Shown: positions 44,541 to 55,132, numbered from the stretch's first letter. The stretch is 64,000 nt of DNA from JARRLC01 sp037387425 (GCA_037387425.1 JARRLC010000011.1:1-64000), one strand, 5' to 3'. Translations and numbers: made by a program. Notes: generated by a model not told the origin, from the sequence alone.

Positions 44541-46439
44541 ATGCGTAATACCGTGTTTTGGGCACAGCCAGGACACAGTTCCACTGTCCTTGGTAAAATT
44601 TCGATCTGGCTTGGCTTGGTTATAGTTACCGCGAGCCTTATTATCCCACTGCCAGCGTATGCAGGCAGATCATTCGAGCCGTTCCGCTCGTGGTTGCCGG
44701 ATTTCGCCCCCACAGATGCGCAGCATTTCTCGCGGCTGTTCCCAGTTGCAGCGCATGTCAAAGGTCGCCGCGCACGAGGTTTATCTGAGCAGCGCAGCCC
44801 GTTCCGCGCGCTTGACGAACTCGGCCATACGATGGTCGAAGGTTCGCCGGACAGCCCAGCAGGCGACAGCGAAATTCCCGCAGGATATACCTATCTCGGC
44901 CAATTCATCGACCACGACGCCACGTTTGATGTCGCGACCCAACTCGGCGAGAAAATCAGCTCGGATGCGCAGCTCGAAAATGGCCGCACGCCAGAGCTTG
45001 ACCTCGATAACGTCTATGGCGGCGGACCTTTGCGCTCTCCGCATCTCTATAATCTGCCGTATTTGCGGGTTGGCAAACGGATCACCGGCGGTTCATTTCC
45101 GCGCTATGACCTTTACCGGACACCTGATATCCGCCGTCACGGACCGCAAGGCGGACGGTCGGTCGCGCTCATCGGCGACCCACGCGACGACGAGAACTTC
45201 ATCATTTCGCAGCTTCACGCGGCGTTCGTGGCCTTCCACAATCGCACGGCCGATATTCTGGTGCGGCGCTATTACGGTGAAGGGCGCACGCATTTTTGCC
45301 GTGGCGATAAATGCGAACCTCAGGCGCAGGCAGCCAATCTGCCCGATGACATCAAGATGAAGATTTTCAAGACCGCGCGCGAGCATGTCATCCACTATTA
45401 CCACCGCATCATCGCGGAAGATTACCTGCCGCGCATCATCGGCGAAGGCCGGGTGGCTGACCTGATGGCGCATGGCCGCGATTTCTTCTATCCGCGCGGA
45501 TTTCGTGACGATGCTGGGCAGTTGCTGGATGTCGCCATTCCTGTGGAGTTTGCCGCTGCCGCTTTCCGGTTTGGGCAAAGCCAAGTGCGCGAGTCGTATC
45601 AACTCAACAGAAAGACGCATCTTAGCATTTTCGGTAGCCGCAAGAACGGCCATGGCTTGCATAGCTTTGAGCCTGTCAAAAAGCGTTATCTGGTCAATTG
45701 GCGGTATTTTTTCGATATCGCTCCTGAGCCGCCCGAGCACTTCAACTATGCCCGGCGGATCGCTCCGCGCATTACGCCCGCGCTCTTCCGCATGGGGATA
45801 GCTTATGTTCCTGGAATGGGGGAAGTCACATCGCTGCCCGCCCGGAACCTGATGCGCGGACGCGGCTGGCGGTTGCCCGTCGCGCAGGATGTCGCCGAAC
45901 ATGTGCTGCCGGTTCTGGAAAAGCGCGGTGTGTTTTCTGTGCCGCCACGCAAAGGCTCGAAGCACGGTAAATCGTGGGAACACTATTTGCTGCCGCCGGA
46001 CCAGCGCACGACAGACTTTCTGCGTGATGATGGTACGCCGCTTTGGTACTACATCCTGCAAGAAGCATACGTATTCGGCACATCGACCAGATTGCAAAGT
46101 CTGCCACGTTTTGCCGATAAAAATGGCGACGATGTTTTCGGCGCGCACGGTCCAGTTCGCATGCATCCGGTGGCTTTCAGAAGAGGAGGCGGGCTTTCCC
46201 GCGGTCCTCGCCGGAGACGCGGTGGACATCGGCTCGGTCCTGTCGGCGGAACCATCGTGGGGGAAGTGCTGACCGGGCTTTTGGAGCACTACCGCGAGAA
46301 GACCGGCAAGGGCTTGGATTACCGCCCGAAAGTGATAGGAAGCACGTCGCTTTTCGGCACATATGAAGGCGATGCGCCGCCTGTTAAGCGCTATCTGATG
46401 CGCAATCTGCTGTTGGATGCAGGGGTGGCACGTCCGTAA
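44541..46439 (+). CDS. Exported animal-type haem peroxidase homologue, apparent haem-ligand loss
   Basis: The ~632-residue product has a signal peptide (LGLVIVTASLIIPLPAYA, cleavage near residue 41). A peroxidase/cyclooxygenase-superfamily domain follows: YLGQFIDHDATFD (distal His125), GDPRDDENFIISQLHAAFVAFHNR, and ARE...HYYHRIIAEDYLP. The motif that normally reads FRFGH, with the His as proximal haem ligand, reads AFRFGQSQVRESYQLN here, with Gln346 encoded by CAA. The C-terminal GPVGGTIVGEVLTGLL motif is intact. Peroxidase activity is therefore doubtful, or another residue binds haem. The ATG at 44541 follows AGGAG. Confidence 0.85.
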   Translation: MRNTVFWAQPGHSSTVLGKISIWLGLVIVTASLIIPLPAYAGRSFEPFRSWLPDFAPTDAQHFSRLFPVAAHVKGRRARGLSEQRSPFRALDELGHTMVEGSPDSPAGDSEIPAGYTYLGQFIDHDATFDVATQLGEKISSDAQLENGRTPELDLDNVYGGGPLRSPHLYNLPYLRVGKRITGGSFPRYDLYRTPDIRRHGPQGGRSVALIGDPRDDENFIISQLHAAFVAFHNRTADILVRRYYGEGRTHFCRGDKCEPQAQAANLPDDIKMKIFKTAREHVIHYYHRIIAEDYLPRIIGEGRVADLMAHGRDFFYPRGFRDDAGQLLDVAIPVEFAAAAFRFGQSQVRESYQLNRKTHLSIFGSRKNGHGLHSFEPVKKRYLVNWRYFFDIAPEPPEHFNYARRIAPRITPALFRMGIAYVPGMGEVTSLPARNLMRGRGWRLPVAQDVAEHVLPVLEKRGVFSVPPRKGSKHGKSWEHYLLPPDQRTTDFLRDDGTPLWYYILQEAYVFGTSTRLQSLPRFADKNGDDVFGAHGPVRMHPVAFRRGGGLSRGPRRRRGGHRLGPVGGTIVGEVLTGLLEHYREKTGKGLDYRPKVIGSTSLFGTYEGDAPPVKRYLMRNLLLDAGVARP

Positions 46440-46475
46440 TAACTAACTCCGGGGAGTGGGAACCGGGGGGATAAA

Positions 46476-46510
46476 GGCGGCGCGGAGGGGGAATCTGGCG
46501 CCGCCTTTTC
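46476..46510 (+). terminator. Rho-independent terminator after the peroxidase-like gene
   Basis: GGCGGCGC (46476-46483) and GCGCCGCC (46498-46505) form an 8-bp stem with a 14-base loop, followed by TTTTC. It lies between convergent genes. Confidence 0.88.
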
Positions 46511-46542
46511 TTATTTGTCAGGTGCAGCGCGCACCGATGCCA

Positions 46543-47316
46543 TCAAATCCAGTTGCTGAGCAGGCGTTTTACGCCATAAGCCGCTACAACCGATGCGGCA
46601 ACCGCCACCACATACAGCGCCGCGATGCCCATCTGCGACGGCAAAGCAACCACGGCGCCAGCGAAAATCAATAGACTGACGTTTCCTATCACGGCGCCGC
46701 GAAAGAATTCGATGACAGCCCCGCGTCCATATTGCGCGTGGTTGAAGGGGATCATCACGCTCCAAACCACGGGGAACACCATAAAAGCGCCGCTCCAGGT
46801 CTCGCCCAATATATGCGCAAAGCCTGTGACAGTGAGAATCATCACCATCGCGGTTCCGGCGCGCAAAACGAGATCGAACCGGGGCGGCTTCATGGGAGGC
46901 GTGGCGGTATACGGAAAACTGTGTATGAAAACGATATTTGTCACCCACGCCAGGAAGCCCACAACGACCATCCACACATGTGCAACATCCGAGCCGGTCA
47001 CCTGGATCGCCACGAGCAGCCATACGGACCAGCTCAGCGGTAACGCTCCCCACCAGCGCAAGTAACGCGCCGATATCACATACGTAAATATGTAGGCTGA
47101 GAGTAACATCACGCCCAATAGCGAAAAAAACGCTGCTTCGCGCGCAAACGGTAACCCTTGCTCAATAGCGAGGAATAGAGAAATCGGCGCCGCCATGAGA
47201 GGCAGTCCGCCTAAAAGCCCAGCGATAACGCGGCCCCAACGCTGTTGCGCCCAGCTTATGCCGTACACAAGCATTGGCATTACAGTGATTTTCGCCGCGA
47301 TGAGTAGAATGGACAT
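46543..47316 (-). CDS. Integral membrane protein of unknown function
   Basis: The 257-residue product is almost entirely hydrophobic, with about eight predicted membrane helices (for example VIAGLLGGLPLMAAPISLFLAIEQG and VIGNVSLLIFAGAVVALPSQMG). The two halves show a similar pattern, suggesting an internal repeat, but I recognise no named family. It is convergent with the peroxidase-like gene, with the terminator between, and divergent from the DUF1045 gene. Confidence 0.75.
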   Translation of the reverse strand: MSILLIAAKITVMPMLVYGISWAQQRWGRVIAGLLGGLPLMAAPISLFLAIEQGLPFAREAAFFSLLGVMLLSAYIFTYVISARYLRWWGALPLSWSVWLLVAIQVTGSDVAHVWMVVVGFLAWVTNIVFIHSFPYTATPPMKPPRFDLVLRAGTAMVMILTVTGFAHILGETWSGAFMVFPVVWSVMIPFNHAQYGRGAVIEFFRGAVIGNVSLLIFAGAVVALPSQMGIAALYVVAVAASVVAAYGVKRLLSNWI

Positions 47317-47511
47317 AACGTCCCAGCCTTTTGAAGAGTTAGCGCATGTTCAGTTAAACCGGAATTTCCGAATGCGCCTCTCAACTTATTGTTTTGTTGT
47401 ATTTTCACGAGTGCGTGAAGTCATGCGGCTTGTGGACTGCGAAAATGGTATGGAAAATGGGGACAATGAAAACGAGCGCGCATAAACGCATCATGTGTTA
47501 AATACTGTACC

Positions 47512-48240
47512 ATGCCATTTGAACGATATGCAATATTCTGGGCGCCGCGCGCTGATGATCCGCTTGCCGTGTTTGAGCATGAGTGGTTTGGCAGATCAGC
47601 CAATGCATCTGAAAACTGCAAAGCGGAAGCGGCTATTCCGGCTGGAGAAAACGCTTATGCCCAACCGCATGAGCCTCTTGGTCTTGAAGCAGAACTTGCC
47701 GCGCGCGCAACGCGCATACCAAGCCGTTATGCGCTGCATGGCACTATGAAAGCGCCGTTTCGTCCCCGTGAAGGCGTGGAGCTGTCTGCGCTCTTAGAAG
47801 CCATGGCGGCGTTTTGCGCGCGCCGCCGTCGCGTGGTGACTGGCAAATTGCGGCTCCACCGTTTTCCGCGCTTTCTGGCGCTGGTGCTGGATGGCGGGAC
47901 GGCGGAACTCGACTGGCTGGCGGATAGCTGCGTGACGCATTTCGATCATTTCCGCAGCCCCCTTAACGATGAGGATCGCGTGCGGCGCGGTCAGATGTCC
48001 TCAGCCGAGGCGATCTTGTTCGAGCAATTCGGCTATCATTACATATTTAACAACTTCACGTTTCACATCACGCTTGCCGGACCGCTTGATGAGCCTGAAC
48101 TTGACGCCGTGAAACCAGCGCTCGCGGCGGCTGTCGCGCCTGTTTGCGAAGAACCGTTCGTGGTTGATAATCTGTGCTTGTTCGGCGATCCGGGACAGGG
48201 CGCCCCTTTCAAGCTTGTGGAGCGCTTCCCGCTGATGTGA
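47512..48240 (+). CDS. DUF1045/2H-phosphoesterase-like phosphonate metabolism protein
   Basis: The 242-residue product fits the DUF1045 family, found with carbon-phosphorus lyase genes. Two H-x-T-like motifs (ALHGTMKAPF and FHITLAGPL) match the 2H phosphoesterase pattern. FERYAIFWAP at the N terminus is typical. It is convergent with phnM (9-bp gap). No phnG-L, phnN or phosphonate transporter genes are in the window. Start is the ATG at 47512. Confidence 0.88.
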   Translation: MPFERYAIFWAPRADDPLAVFEHEWFGRSANASENCKAEAAIPAGENAYAQPHEPLGLEAELAARATRIPSRYALHGTMKAPFRPREGVELSALLEAMAAFCARRRRVVTGKLRLHRFPRFLALVLDGGTAELDWLADSCVTHFDHFRSPLNDEDRVRRGQMSSAEAILFEQFGYHYIFNNFTFHITLAGPLDEPELDAVKPALAAAVAPVCEEPFVVDNLCLFGDPGQGAPFKLVERFPLM

Positions 48241-48249
48241 CGTGAAGCC

Positions 48250-49389
48250 TCAGGCGACTTTCATGCCTCCGCGCCAGACATCGCGAATAATCGGCGCGCC
48301 TTCGATCATGCGGAAACGCACCATATCCGCGCGAAGGCCAACGGCCAGTTCTCCCCGGTCGTCAAGCCCTACGGCGCGGGCTGGCGAGCTTGTCACTGTG
48401 GCGATAGCCTGAGGCAGCGTAATGTTATCGCTACGCTCGGCCAGCAGGGTGGCGCCGTAAAGCAGTGACGAGGGCAGATAGTCGCTGGAGAGAATATCGA
48501 GCACCCCCTGCGCGCCCAGTTCATCGGCGGAAACATTGCCGGTATGCGAGCCGCCGCGCACCACGTTTGGCGCCCCCATCATTACACGGATGCCAGCAGC
48601 GTGCGAAGCGCGGGCGGCTTCCACGGTGGTAGGAAACTCAGCGATTACCATGCCATCGCGTGCGGCTTCTTCGACATGGGCCATAGTGGCGTCGTCGTGG
48701 CTGGCGAGCTTTAAGCCGTGTTCATGCGCCAGCGCCACCACAGCCGTGCGGTGTTTGGTGCTGTTGGCGTGATGATCGGCGATGCGGTCGGTGATGAAGC
48801 TAGTCATCTGATCGTCGTTAACGCGCAATAGGCCGCGATGATAATTCGCATAGCGGTCCAGGTCGGTAAATTGGCGCTGGCCGGGCGTGTGGTCCATAAC
48901 CGACAGCATCCGCAAGCGGTTGAAATGCAGCATGGTGGAGAGTTGCTCCAGCACATGACCGTTTGGCACCTCGCAACGCCAATGGAAGTAGTGGTCGGCT
49001 TTCAGGAAGCCCGTGCTTTCGGGCATTTCCACAATGCGGTGGATGGTGTTGAGAATTTCCATGGGGATTGCGCGGTCGTGAATGCCGACGCACAGCGAAT
49101 CGAACACAGTGGTGATCCCTGCTGCGGCAATTTCGCGGTCATGCCCCATGATAGCGGCATCCGCCGGCCAGAACGTGTTGTGGCGTGGGCGGATGTGCCG
49201 TTCGACGTTATCCGTATGCAATTCGATCAGTCCGGGGATAAGGTAATCCCCTTCGCAATCGAATGCCGAGGGAAGGTTCGAATTCCCCTCGCTGATATCT
49301 GTTATGCTATCGCCTTGAGCAGCCAACGTCCCGCCGACCACGCGATCGGCAAGAACAAGGCGCGCGTTCGTAAATATGACGTTCTTCAT
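48250..49389 (-). CDS. phnM: PhnM, ribose-methylphosphonate triphosphate diphosphatase
   Basis: PhnM, an amidohydrolase-superfamily enzyme, removes diphosphate from ribose 1-alkylphosphonate 5-triphosphate in the C-P lyase pathway. The 379-residue product has the family sequence: LIPGLIELHTDNVERHIRPR, GHDREIAAAGITTVFDSLCVG, SVMDHTPGQRQF, LASHDDATMAHV and GAPNVVRGGSHTGNV. Metal-ligand His/Asp motifs are intact. Without the lyase core the enzyme cannot complete phosphonate breakdown unless those genes lie elsewhere. Confidence 0.95.
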   Translation of the reverse strand: MKNVIFTNARLVLADRVVGGTLAAQGDSITDISEGNSNLPSAFDCEGDYLIPGLIELHTDNVERHIRPRHNTFWPADAAIMGHDREIAAAGITTVFDSLCVGIHDRAIPMEILNTIHRIVEMPESTGFLKADHYFHWRCEVPNGHVLEQLSTMLHFNRLRMLSVMDHTPGQRQFTDLDRYANYHRGLLRVNDDQMTSFITDRIADHHANSTKHRTAVVALAHEHGLKLASHDDATMAHVEEAARDGMVIAEFPTTVEAARASHAAGIRVMMGAPNVVRGGSHTGNVSADELGAQGVLDILSSDYLPSSLLYGATLLAERSDNITLPQAIATVTSSPARAVGLDDRGELAVGLRADMVRFRMIEGAPIIRDVWRGGMKVA

Positions 49390-49463
49390 ATGCCCTGAAA
49401 GCGGCGTTATCGCCGCGTTTGCATCTTTTAGGAATTAAGAATTGAAGCGCCACTATAACGGAC

Positions 49464-49904
49464 TTATTGCGTTTTGGCAGCTTCTTTGGCGAGATCTACG
49501 ATATATGTAGCTGCCCGTTCGAGATCCACATCGGCCTCTTTCGCCATCGCGACCACTTCATCGATTGGCGTACCTAAAACCATTTTCGCTGCCGCCCATA
49601 GGATGGTAGAGCGCTGGCCGGAGCGGCAATATACCACAACAAGACCATTGGCGTCTTTAAGAACATCTGCAAATTCAATAATCTGAGCAGGAGCTGGGTA
49701 AACAAACGGAATGTCGAAGAACGATACTCCAAGCCGTTCTGCTTCTGCGGCTAGATCGGCAGTAAGGGGTTGGTCTGAAACCTCGCCATCGGGACGGTTG
49801 TTGATGATGTATTTTACGCCTTCTGCGGCGAGGTCACGCACGTCGGCGAGATGCAATTGTCCTGTAATCCCTACGTGTTCTTCGATCTGTATAATACGTA
49901 CCAT
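49464..49904 (-). CDS. DUF442/TIGR01244-type phosphatase-like protein
   Basis: The ~146-residue product (from the ATG at 49904, with AAGG nine bases upstream) matches the DUF442 domain found in Blh-type proteins: HVGITGQLHLADVRDLAAEGVKYIINNRPDGE, then the active-site loop VVVYCRSGQRSTILWA with the CRSGxRS signature. Relatives are linked to sulfide/biofilm regulation or sulfur transfer. The longer frame to 49994 lacks family similarity. It lies upstream of phnM on the same strand. Confidence 0.88.
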   Translation of the reverse strand: MVRIIQIEEHVGITGQLHLADVRDLAAEGVKYIINNRPDGEVSDQPLTADLAAEAERLGVSFFDIPFVYPAPAQIIEFADVLKDANGLVVVYCRSGQRSTILWAAAKMVLGTPIDEVVAMAKEADVDLERAATYIVDLAKEAAKTQ

Positions 49905-50314
49905 ATATGTCTGCCTTGTTAGGTCGTCCGTGAAAAAGCGTATCTTTTCCCCCCGGAGCGCATTTTCTACATGGATAATATGGGAGCTGTTCATCTAGGC
50001 CCAATTATCTTGCAACGCCTCAGTTAAGATGCAGATCCATTATTCGCAAGCCCTCACTGGACTAATTGCGGGGGAGGCGTACGAGTTGAGCGTTGCAGTG
50101 TTGCGACGTCCCAATATTTTCCTTGAGGAAAAATAGGGTGGGCGTTGCCGGTTAGTTTGGTGCTGTTAGGATGTTATATGATGCCTCCTCCTCTTGGAAT
50201 TGTTGTTAATACGCATAAGTTTTTGATGTTTATGTCTACTTACCTGTCTGAATAAGCGTATCCTTAGAGCGAGAAAGACCAAGATGCCAAAAGCCAGATT
50301 GAAGGAATTACCGC
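49905..50314. other. Intergenic region before the transglutaminase-like gene
   Basis: About 410 bp carry no supported gene. TTTTCC (50117-50122) and GGAAAA (50127-50132) form a small hairpin that could be a bidirectional terminator. AT-rich sequence at 50200-50260 may contain a promoter for the next gene. Confidence 0.5.
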
Positions 50315-51433
50315 ATGATCATCGATAGGCGTAATTTTCTCAAGCTGAGTGGCGCCGCGGTAGGCACTGCATTTATACCGCGTACGGCATTTGCGCAAGA
50401 ACGCTTTATTACACACGCTGGACCGTGGCGGCGTTTCGAGATTATAACGCGTGTCGATATTCTCAAGCCTAAGGGAATGGTTGAAGCTTGGGTTCCAGTC
50501 CCCTCTGTTAGCGAAAGCGGATGGTCGAAACCGTTGGGAACCGACTGGAAAACCAACGCCAAATTCGCCAAGCTCATTCACGATGAAAACCGAGGGCTTG
50601 AACTCGTCTATCTGCAATGGGCCGAAGGCGAACCAGCACCATTTGCCGAAATTAACAGCGCCGCCAGCACGCGCGACCGCGTGATCGACTTTAGCCGTCC
50701 AGATAAGCCTAGTCCGCTGCCAGATGCCGAGCATAGCGCATATATGGTGCCATTGATATCTGGTTCTGTTGAGAAGGCGGTAAGAGAAGTCGCTGTGAAG
50801 ATTGTCGAGAAGGCCAAAACCGATCTGGGTAAAGCCAAAGCGATATATGAATGGCTTTTAGGGACACAGGCATGCTCGCCTGGGGGAAAAGTCCAGATGC
50901 CGCTGATGGACGAATTCATTCGCAAACATGCTGGTCTGAATGCTCTTTACGTGGAATTGGCGAAAGTGGCTGGTCTTCCCGCCCGGGCGATCTATGGGGT
51001 ACGGGTCGCGCCTTCTGAATTTGGCTATAAAAGTCTGGGCGTTGATCCGAAAGCGGTGACGCGCGCTCAGCATTGCCGCGCGGAAGTCTGGCTTGAGGAT
51101 TACGGTTGGACGCCGGTCGATGTCGCGGATGTGTGCAAGGTGATGCAGTCCGAGCCGCCTGCGCCCGCGCCTGATCCCACCGCAAAAGTTGCCAGCGCCC
51201 GGTTGACGCTGTTCGGCGCGTGGGAGGGGAACTGGCTGGCTTACAACATGGCCAATAACGTGGCGTTGCCTGGCTTCGATCTGGTGGAAGACGAGCCAAA
51301 AGAGCGGGCGGAACCCGTTCGCACCATCGCTTATATGATGTATCCGCAGGGGCGGACGGAGGACGGCTTCCGCGATGGGCTCGATCCGGATGCGTTTAAA
51401 TACGCGATAACAGCGAAAGAAATTCCCGTGTAG
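50315..51433 (+). CDS. Tat-exported transglutaminase-fold protein lacking the catalytic Cys
   Basis: The 372-residue product has a twin-arginine signal (MIIDRRNFLKLSGAAVGTAF). A transglutaminase-like domain follows. GLNALYVELAKVAGLPARAIYGVRV and AQHCRAEVWLEDYGWTPVDVADV match the core, with His253 and Asp269 retained. In relatives the segment before GLNALY reads KCxD, with the nucleophilic Cys; here it is RKHAGLN, so the Cys position is His205. Enzyme activity is unlikely; a binding role is possible. Start is the ATG at 50315. Gene neighbours give no function. Confidence 0.82.
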   Translation: MIIDRRNFLKLSGAAVGTAFIPRTAFAQERFITHAGPWRRFEIITRVDILKPKGMVEAWVPVPSVSESGWSKPLGTDWKTNAKFAKLIHDENRGLELVYLQWAEGEPAPFAEINSAASTRDRVIDFSRPDKPSPLPDAEHSAYMVPLISGSVEKAVREVAVKIVEKAKTDLGKAKAIYEWLLGTQACSPGGKVQMPLMDEFIRKHAGLNALYVELAKVAGLPARAIYGVRVAPSEFGYKSLGVDPKAVTRAQHCRAEVWLEDYGWTPVDVADVCKVMQSEPPAPAPDPTAKVASARLTLFGAWEGNWLAYNMANNVALPGFDLVEDEPKERAEPVRTIAYMMYPQGRTEDGFRDGLDPDAFKYAITAKEIPV

Positions 51434-51511
51434 GTGGGGGAGAGCGTAAGCGAAACCCGCCAGGGTGACGCGCCCCCGATGGGTTTCACGAGGTTCTCCC
51501 CATCCAACTTT

Positions 51512-51598
51512 TACTCGCCCGGCGTTTCCACATAAACCTGTCCGCCCATCTCGCGGAATTTCTCGCTCATCTCGGCCATGCCTTCGGTGGCGGTCTTG
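51512..51598 (-). pseudogene. Duplicated thiC 3' end fragment
   Basis: On the minus strand this stretch encodes TATEGMAEMSEKFREMGG and then QVYVETPGE before a stop at 51512. It aligns with the C terminus of the intact ThiC (NATDGMAEMSEKFKEMGG, EVYVETPDGDAQ), whose gene ends at 52501. A 21-bp perfect direct repeat (51520-51540 and 52518-52538) and a 20-bp one (51561-51580 and 52559-52578) lie 998 bp apart. Similarity fades beyond 51598. Confidence 0.85.
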
Positions 51599-51725
51599 CG
51601 GAAATTGCCGTTGCTTGCGGCTTCGCCTCTCGCGCTCACATGACGACGCTGTTCCAGCGGCGGTTTGTCGTTACGCCGCAGAGGTTACGGAGCGGACGTT
51701 GAATAGGAACAGCCTGAGAAATTTG

Positions 51726-52055
51726 TTATTGTATTTCAATGATCTGCTCACCTGATGCAAGAGCGGCAAGAATTGCGGGTAAAACCCCCTGCATATGCTC
51801 AAGAAGGGCTTGCTTGGTAGTATTGCCTATGCGCAGCCAGACTATCGCTGGCCCATCAGGTTCCAAATTTTTCAGGACGATAAAGTCGCGATCTTTGGTG
51901 ACAAGCACAGCATCTCTTTTTGCTGCTTCGCTCCAAATCTCTCGGTCAGATGCGGCCAATAATCCCATATCACCGACATGAAATGCTTCGTGGCCCATTT
52001 CAGTGAGCCAACGCGCAAGTGCCGGAGGTAGCTGAGCGTCAACAAGTATTCTCAT
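51726..52055 (-). CDS. DUF5615 PIN-like toxin candidate
   Basis: The 109-residue product opens with MRILVDAQLPPALARWLTEMGHEAFHVGDMGL and continues ...AAKRDAVLVTKDRDF, the PIN-like pattern of DUF5615 proteins, with acidic residues Asp6 and the DRD motif. Such genes usually pair with a DUF433 antitoxin, which is present 172 bp upstream. Predicted activity is RNA cleavage. The pair lies between the intact thiC and a thiC 3' fragment. Confidence 0.85.
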   Translation of the reverse strand: MRILVDAQLPPALARWLTEMGHEAFHVGDMGLLAASDREIWSEAAKRDAVLVTKDRDFIVLKNLEPDGPAIVWLRIGNTTKQALLEHMQGVLPAILAALASGEQIIEIQ

Positions 52056-52227
52056 AGCGGCGGTTTAAATGATAAGCGAAACCGCCGCAAGATAATTTTA
52101 TGACAATTCTACAAAAATTCACTACAATAACACTACATTAAAGTGGATTTCGCTATCCGTAGTACATCGGATAAGTAAAAACACGACCATCAGTGAGGTG
52201 AAGTTTCAAAATTCTGCATCCGTTGGA

Positions 52228-52458
52228 TTATTCCGCAGCCCGAATAATGCGATGATCGTTGCTATGCGCCGCGAAGGCCAGTGCCGCAGTAATATCCTCA
52301 TCCTCAAGATATGGATAACTGCTAAGGATATCCGCTCGTGATGCGCCTTTCGCAAGCATATCCAGAATATCGGACACACGAATACGCATGCCACGAATGC
52401 ATGGGCGCCCACCGCAGATTTCAGGATTGACTGTAATGCGCTCAAATGTTGCGTTCAT
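52228..52458 (-). CDS. DUF433 antitoxin candidate
   Basis: The ~76-residue product (ATG at 52458) has the DUF433 sequence ITVNPEICGGRPCIRGMRIRVSDILDMLAKGASRADILSSYPYLEDEDITAALAFAA, a small winged-helix-like DNA-binding protein. DUF433 and DUF5615 genes are a recurrent predicted toxin-antitoxin pair. The 172-bp gap to the toxin gene is longer than usual, so each may have its own start of transcription. It begins about 40 bp after the end of thiC. Confidence 0.85.
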   Translation of the reverse strand: MNATFERITVNPEICGGRPCIRGMRIRVSDILDMLAKGASRADILSSYPYLEDEDITAALAFAAHSNDHRIIRAAE

Positions 52459-52500
52459 GTGTTGGAGTATACGCATTCAGGGCTTGGGCTTCAACATCTG

Positions 52501-54381
<1,881 letters not shown>

Positions 54382-54404
54382 AGTGCGGTTTCCTCTTTTC
54401 TTGC

Positions 54405-55025
54405 TTAGTCGTCTTTGTTGGATGACATGGGATCAGTCAGTTGTTTTTGAACCAATTCCTCCACCCAATGCGCGTTTTTGATACCATAAAATCTAAATTT
54501 GATGTAGTGATCAGGGCCGCCTTCTTCGTGCTTTATAGTATAAAAATATATTTTACCGCGTTTATTCATATCTTCCGGCCCGTAAATGCGAGTATAATCA
54601 AAGTCTTGTTTCGTAAAAATTCTGGGAGCATATGGCCCAATTGCTATGAAAATCCGGCGTTTTGACATCCCATAGTAATGGGAGCGATAGTGTACTATTC
54701 CCCAAACAGATGTTGCAATAAAGTAAAGAAAAATAAGCAATCCTACAAGTATTACACTCGGTATCAACCACTTAAGAAAAGGTAGTTCCAAATAAACCAA
54801 CCCTGCCAACAAAAGGAAAACTGGAATATAAGCCACAGCGGAGGCGATGCGTCCCAAATAATGAAAAACAAGTCGGGATGATACCGCCTTGTCAGCCCAT
54901 ATAAGTCGTTCACCTGGGGCAAGATACTTCTCTAAATGCGCGTGCGCCTCAACCTCTTCTTTTGGCGAAGCTTCTTGGGGCGTATGCTTTGCCTGTGCTG
55001 GCCCGTAAATGTTGTCTTCGTTCAT
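54405..55025 (-). CDS. PH-like-domain membrane protein between TPP riboswitch and thiC
   Basis: The 206-residue product has a charged N terminus and then YLAPGERLIWADKAVSSRLVFHYLG, typical of bacterial PH-domain proteins. Two membrane helices follow (IASAVAYIPVFLLLAGLVYLE and WLIPSVILVGLLIFLYFIATSVW). A C-terminal beta-rich domain contains YYGMSKRRIFIAIG. The gene is clearly more AT-rich than its neighbours, suggesting a later arrival. It begins 11 bp after the riboswitch core, so its translation start should be the directly controlled one. A role in thiamine metabolism is not established. Confidence 0.8.
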   Translation of the reverse strand: MNEDNIYGPAQAKHTPQEASPKEEVEAHAHLEKYLAPGERLIWADKAVSSRLVFHYLGRIASAVAYIPVFLLLAGLVYLELPFLKWLIPSVILVGLLIFLYFIATSVWGIVHYRSHYYGMSKRRIFIAIGPYAPRIFTKQDFDYTRIYGPEDMNKRGKIYFYTIKHEEGGPDHYIKFRFYGIKNAHWVEELVQKQLTDPMSSNKDD

Positions 55026-55035
55026 GAATTATTAT

Positions 55036-55132
55036 CCGTTCCTTCGCCAGTATAATCTGGATCAGGTTCAAAGGGTGGTCGCGTGGCTTTAACGCGATCT
55101 CAGCTAGCTGGCCGCCAGCCCCCCTCGGGTAT
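55036..55132 (-). promoter_or_regulatory. TPP riboswitch (THI element)
   Basis: Read on the minus strand, the segment shows GAGGGGGGC, then a P3 stem CTGGC/GCCAG, CTGAGA, a variable CGCG stem, ACCCTTTGAACCTGATC and ACTGGCGAAGGAA. These are the conserved blocks of the thiamine-pyrophosphate riboswitch. The 3' end carries GGA sequences just before the start codon at 55025, favouring control by hiding the ribosome site. It leads the PH-like gene and thiC. Confidence 0.95.
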
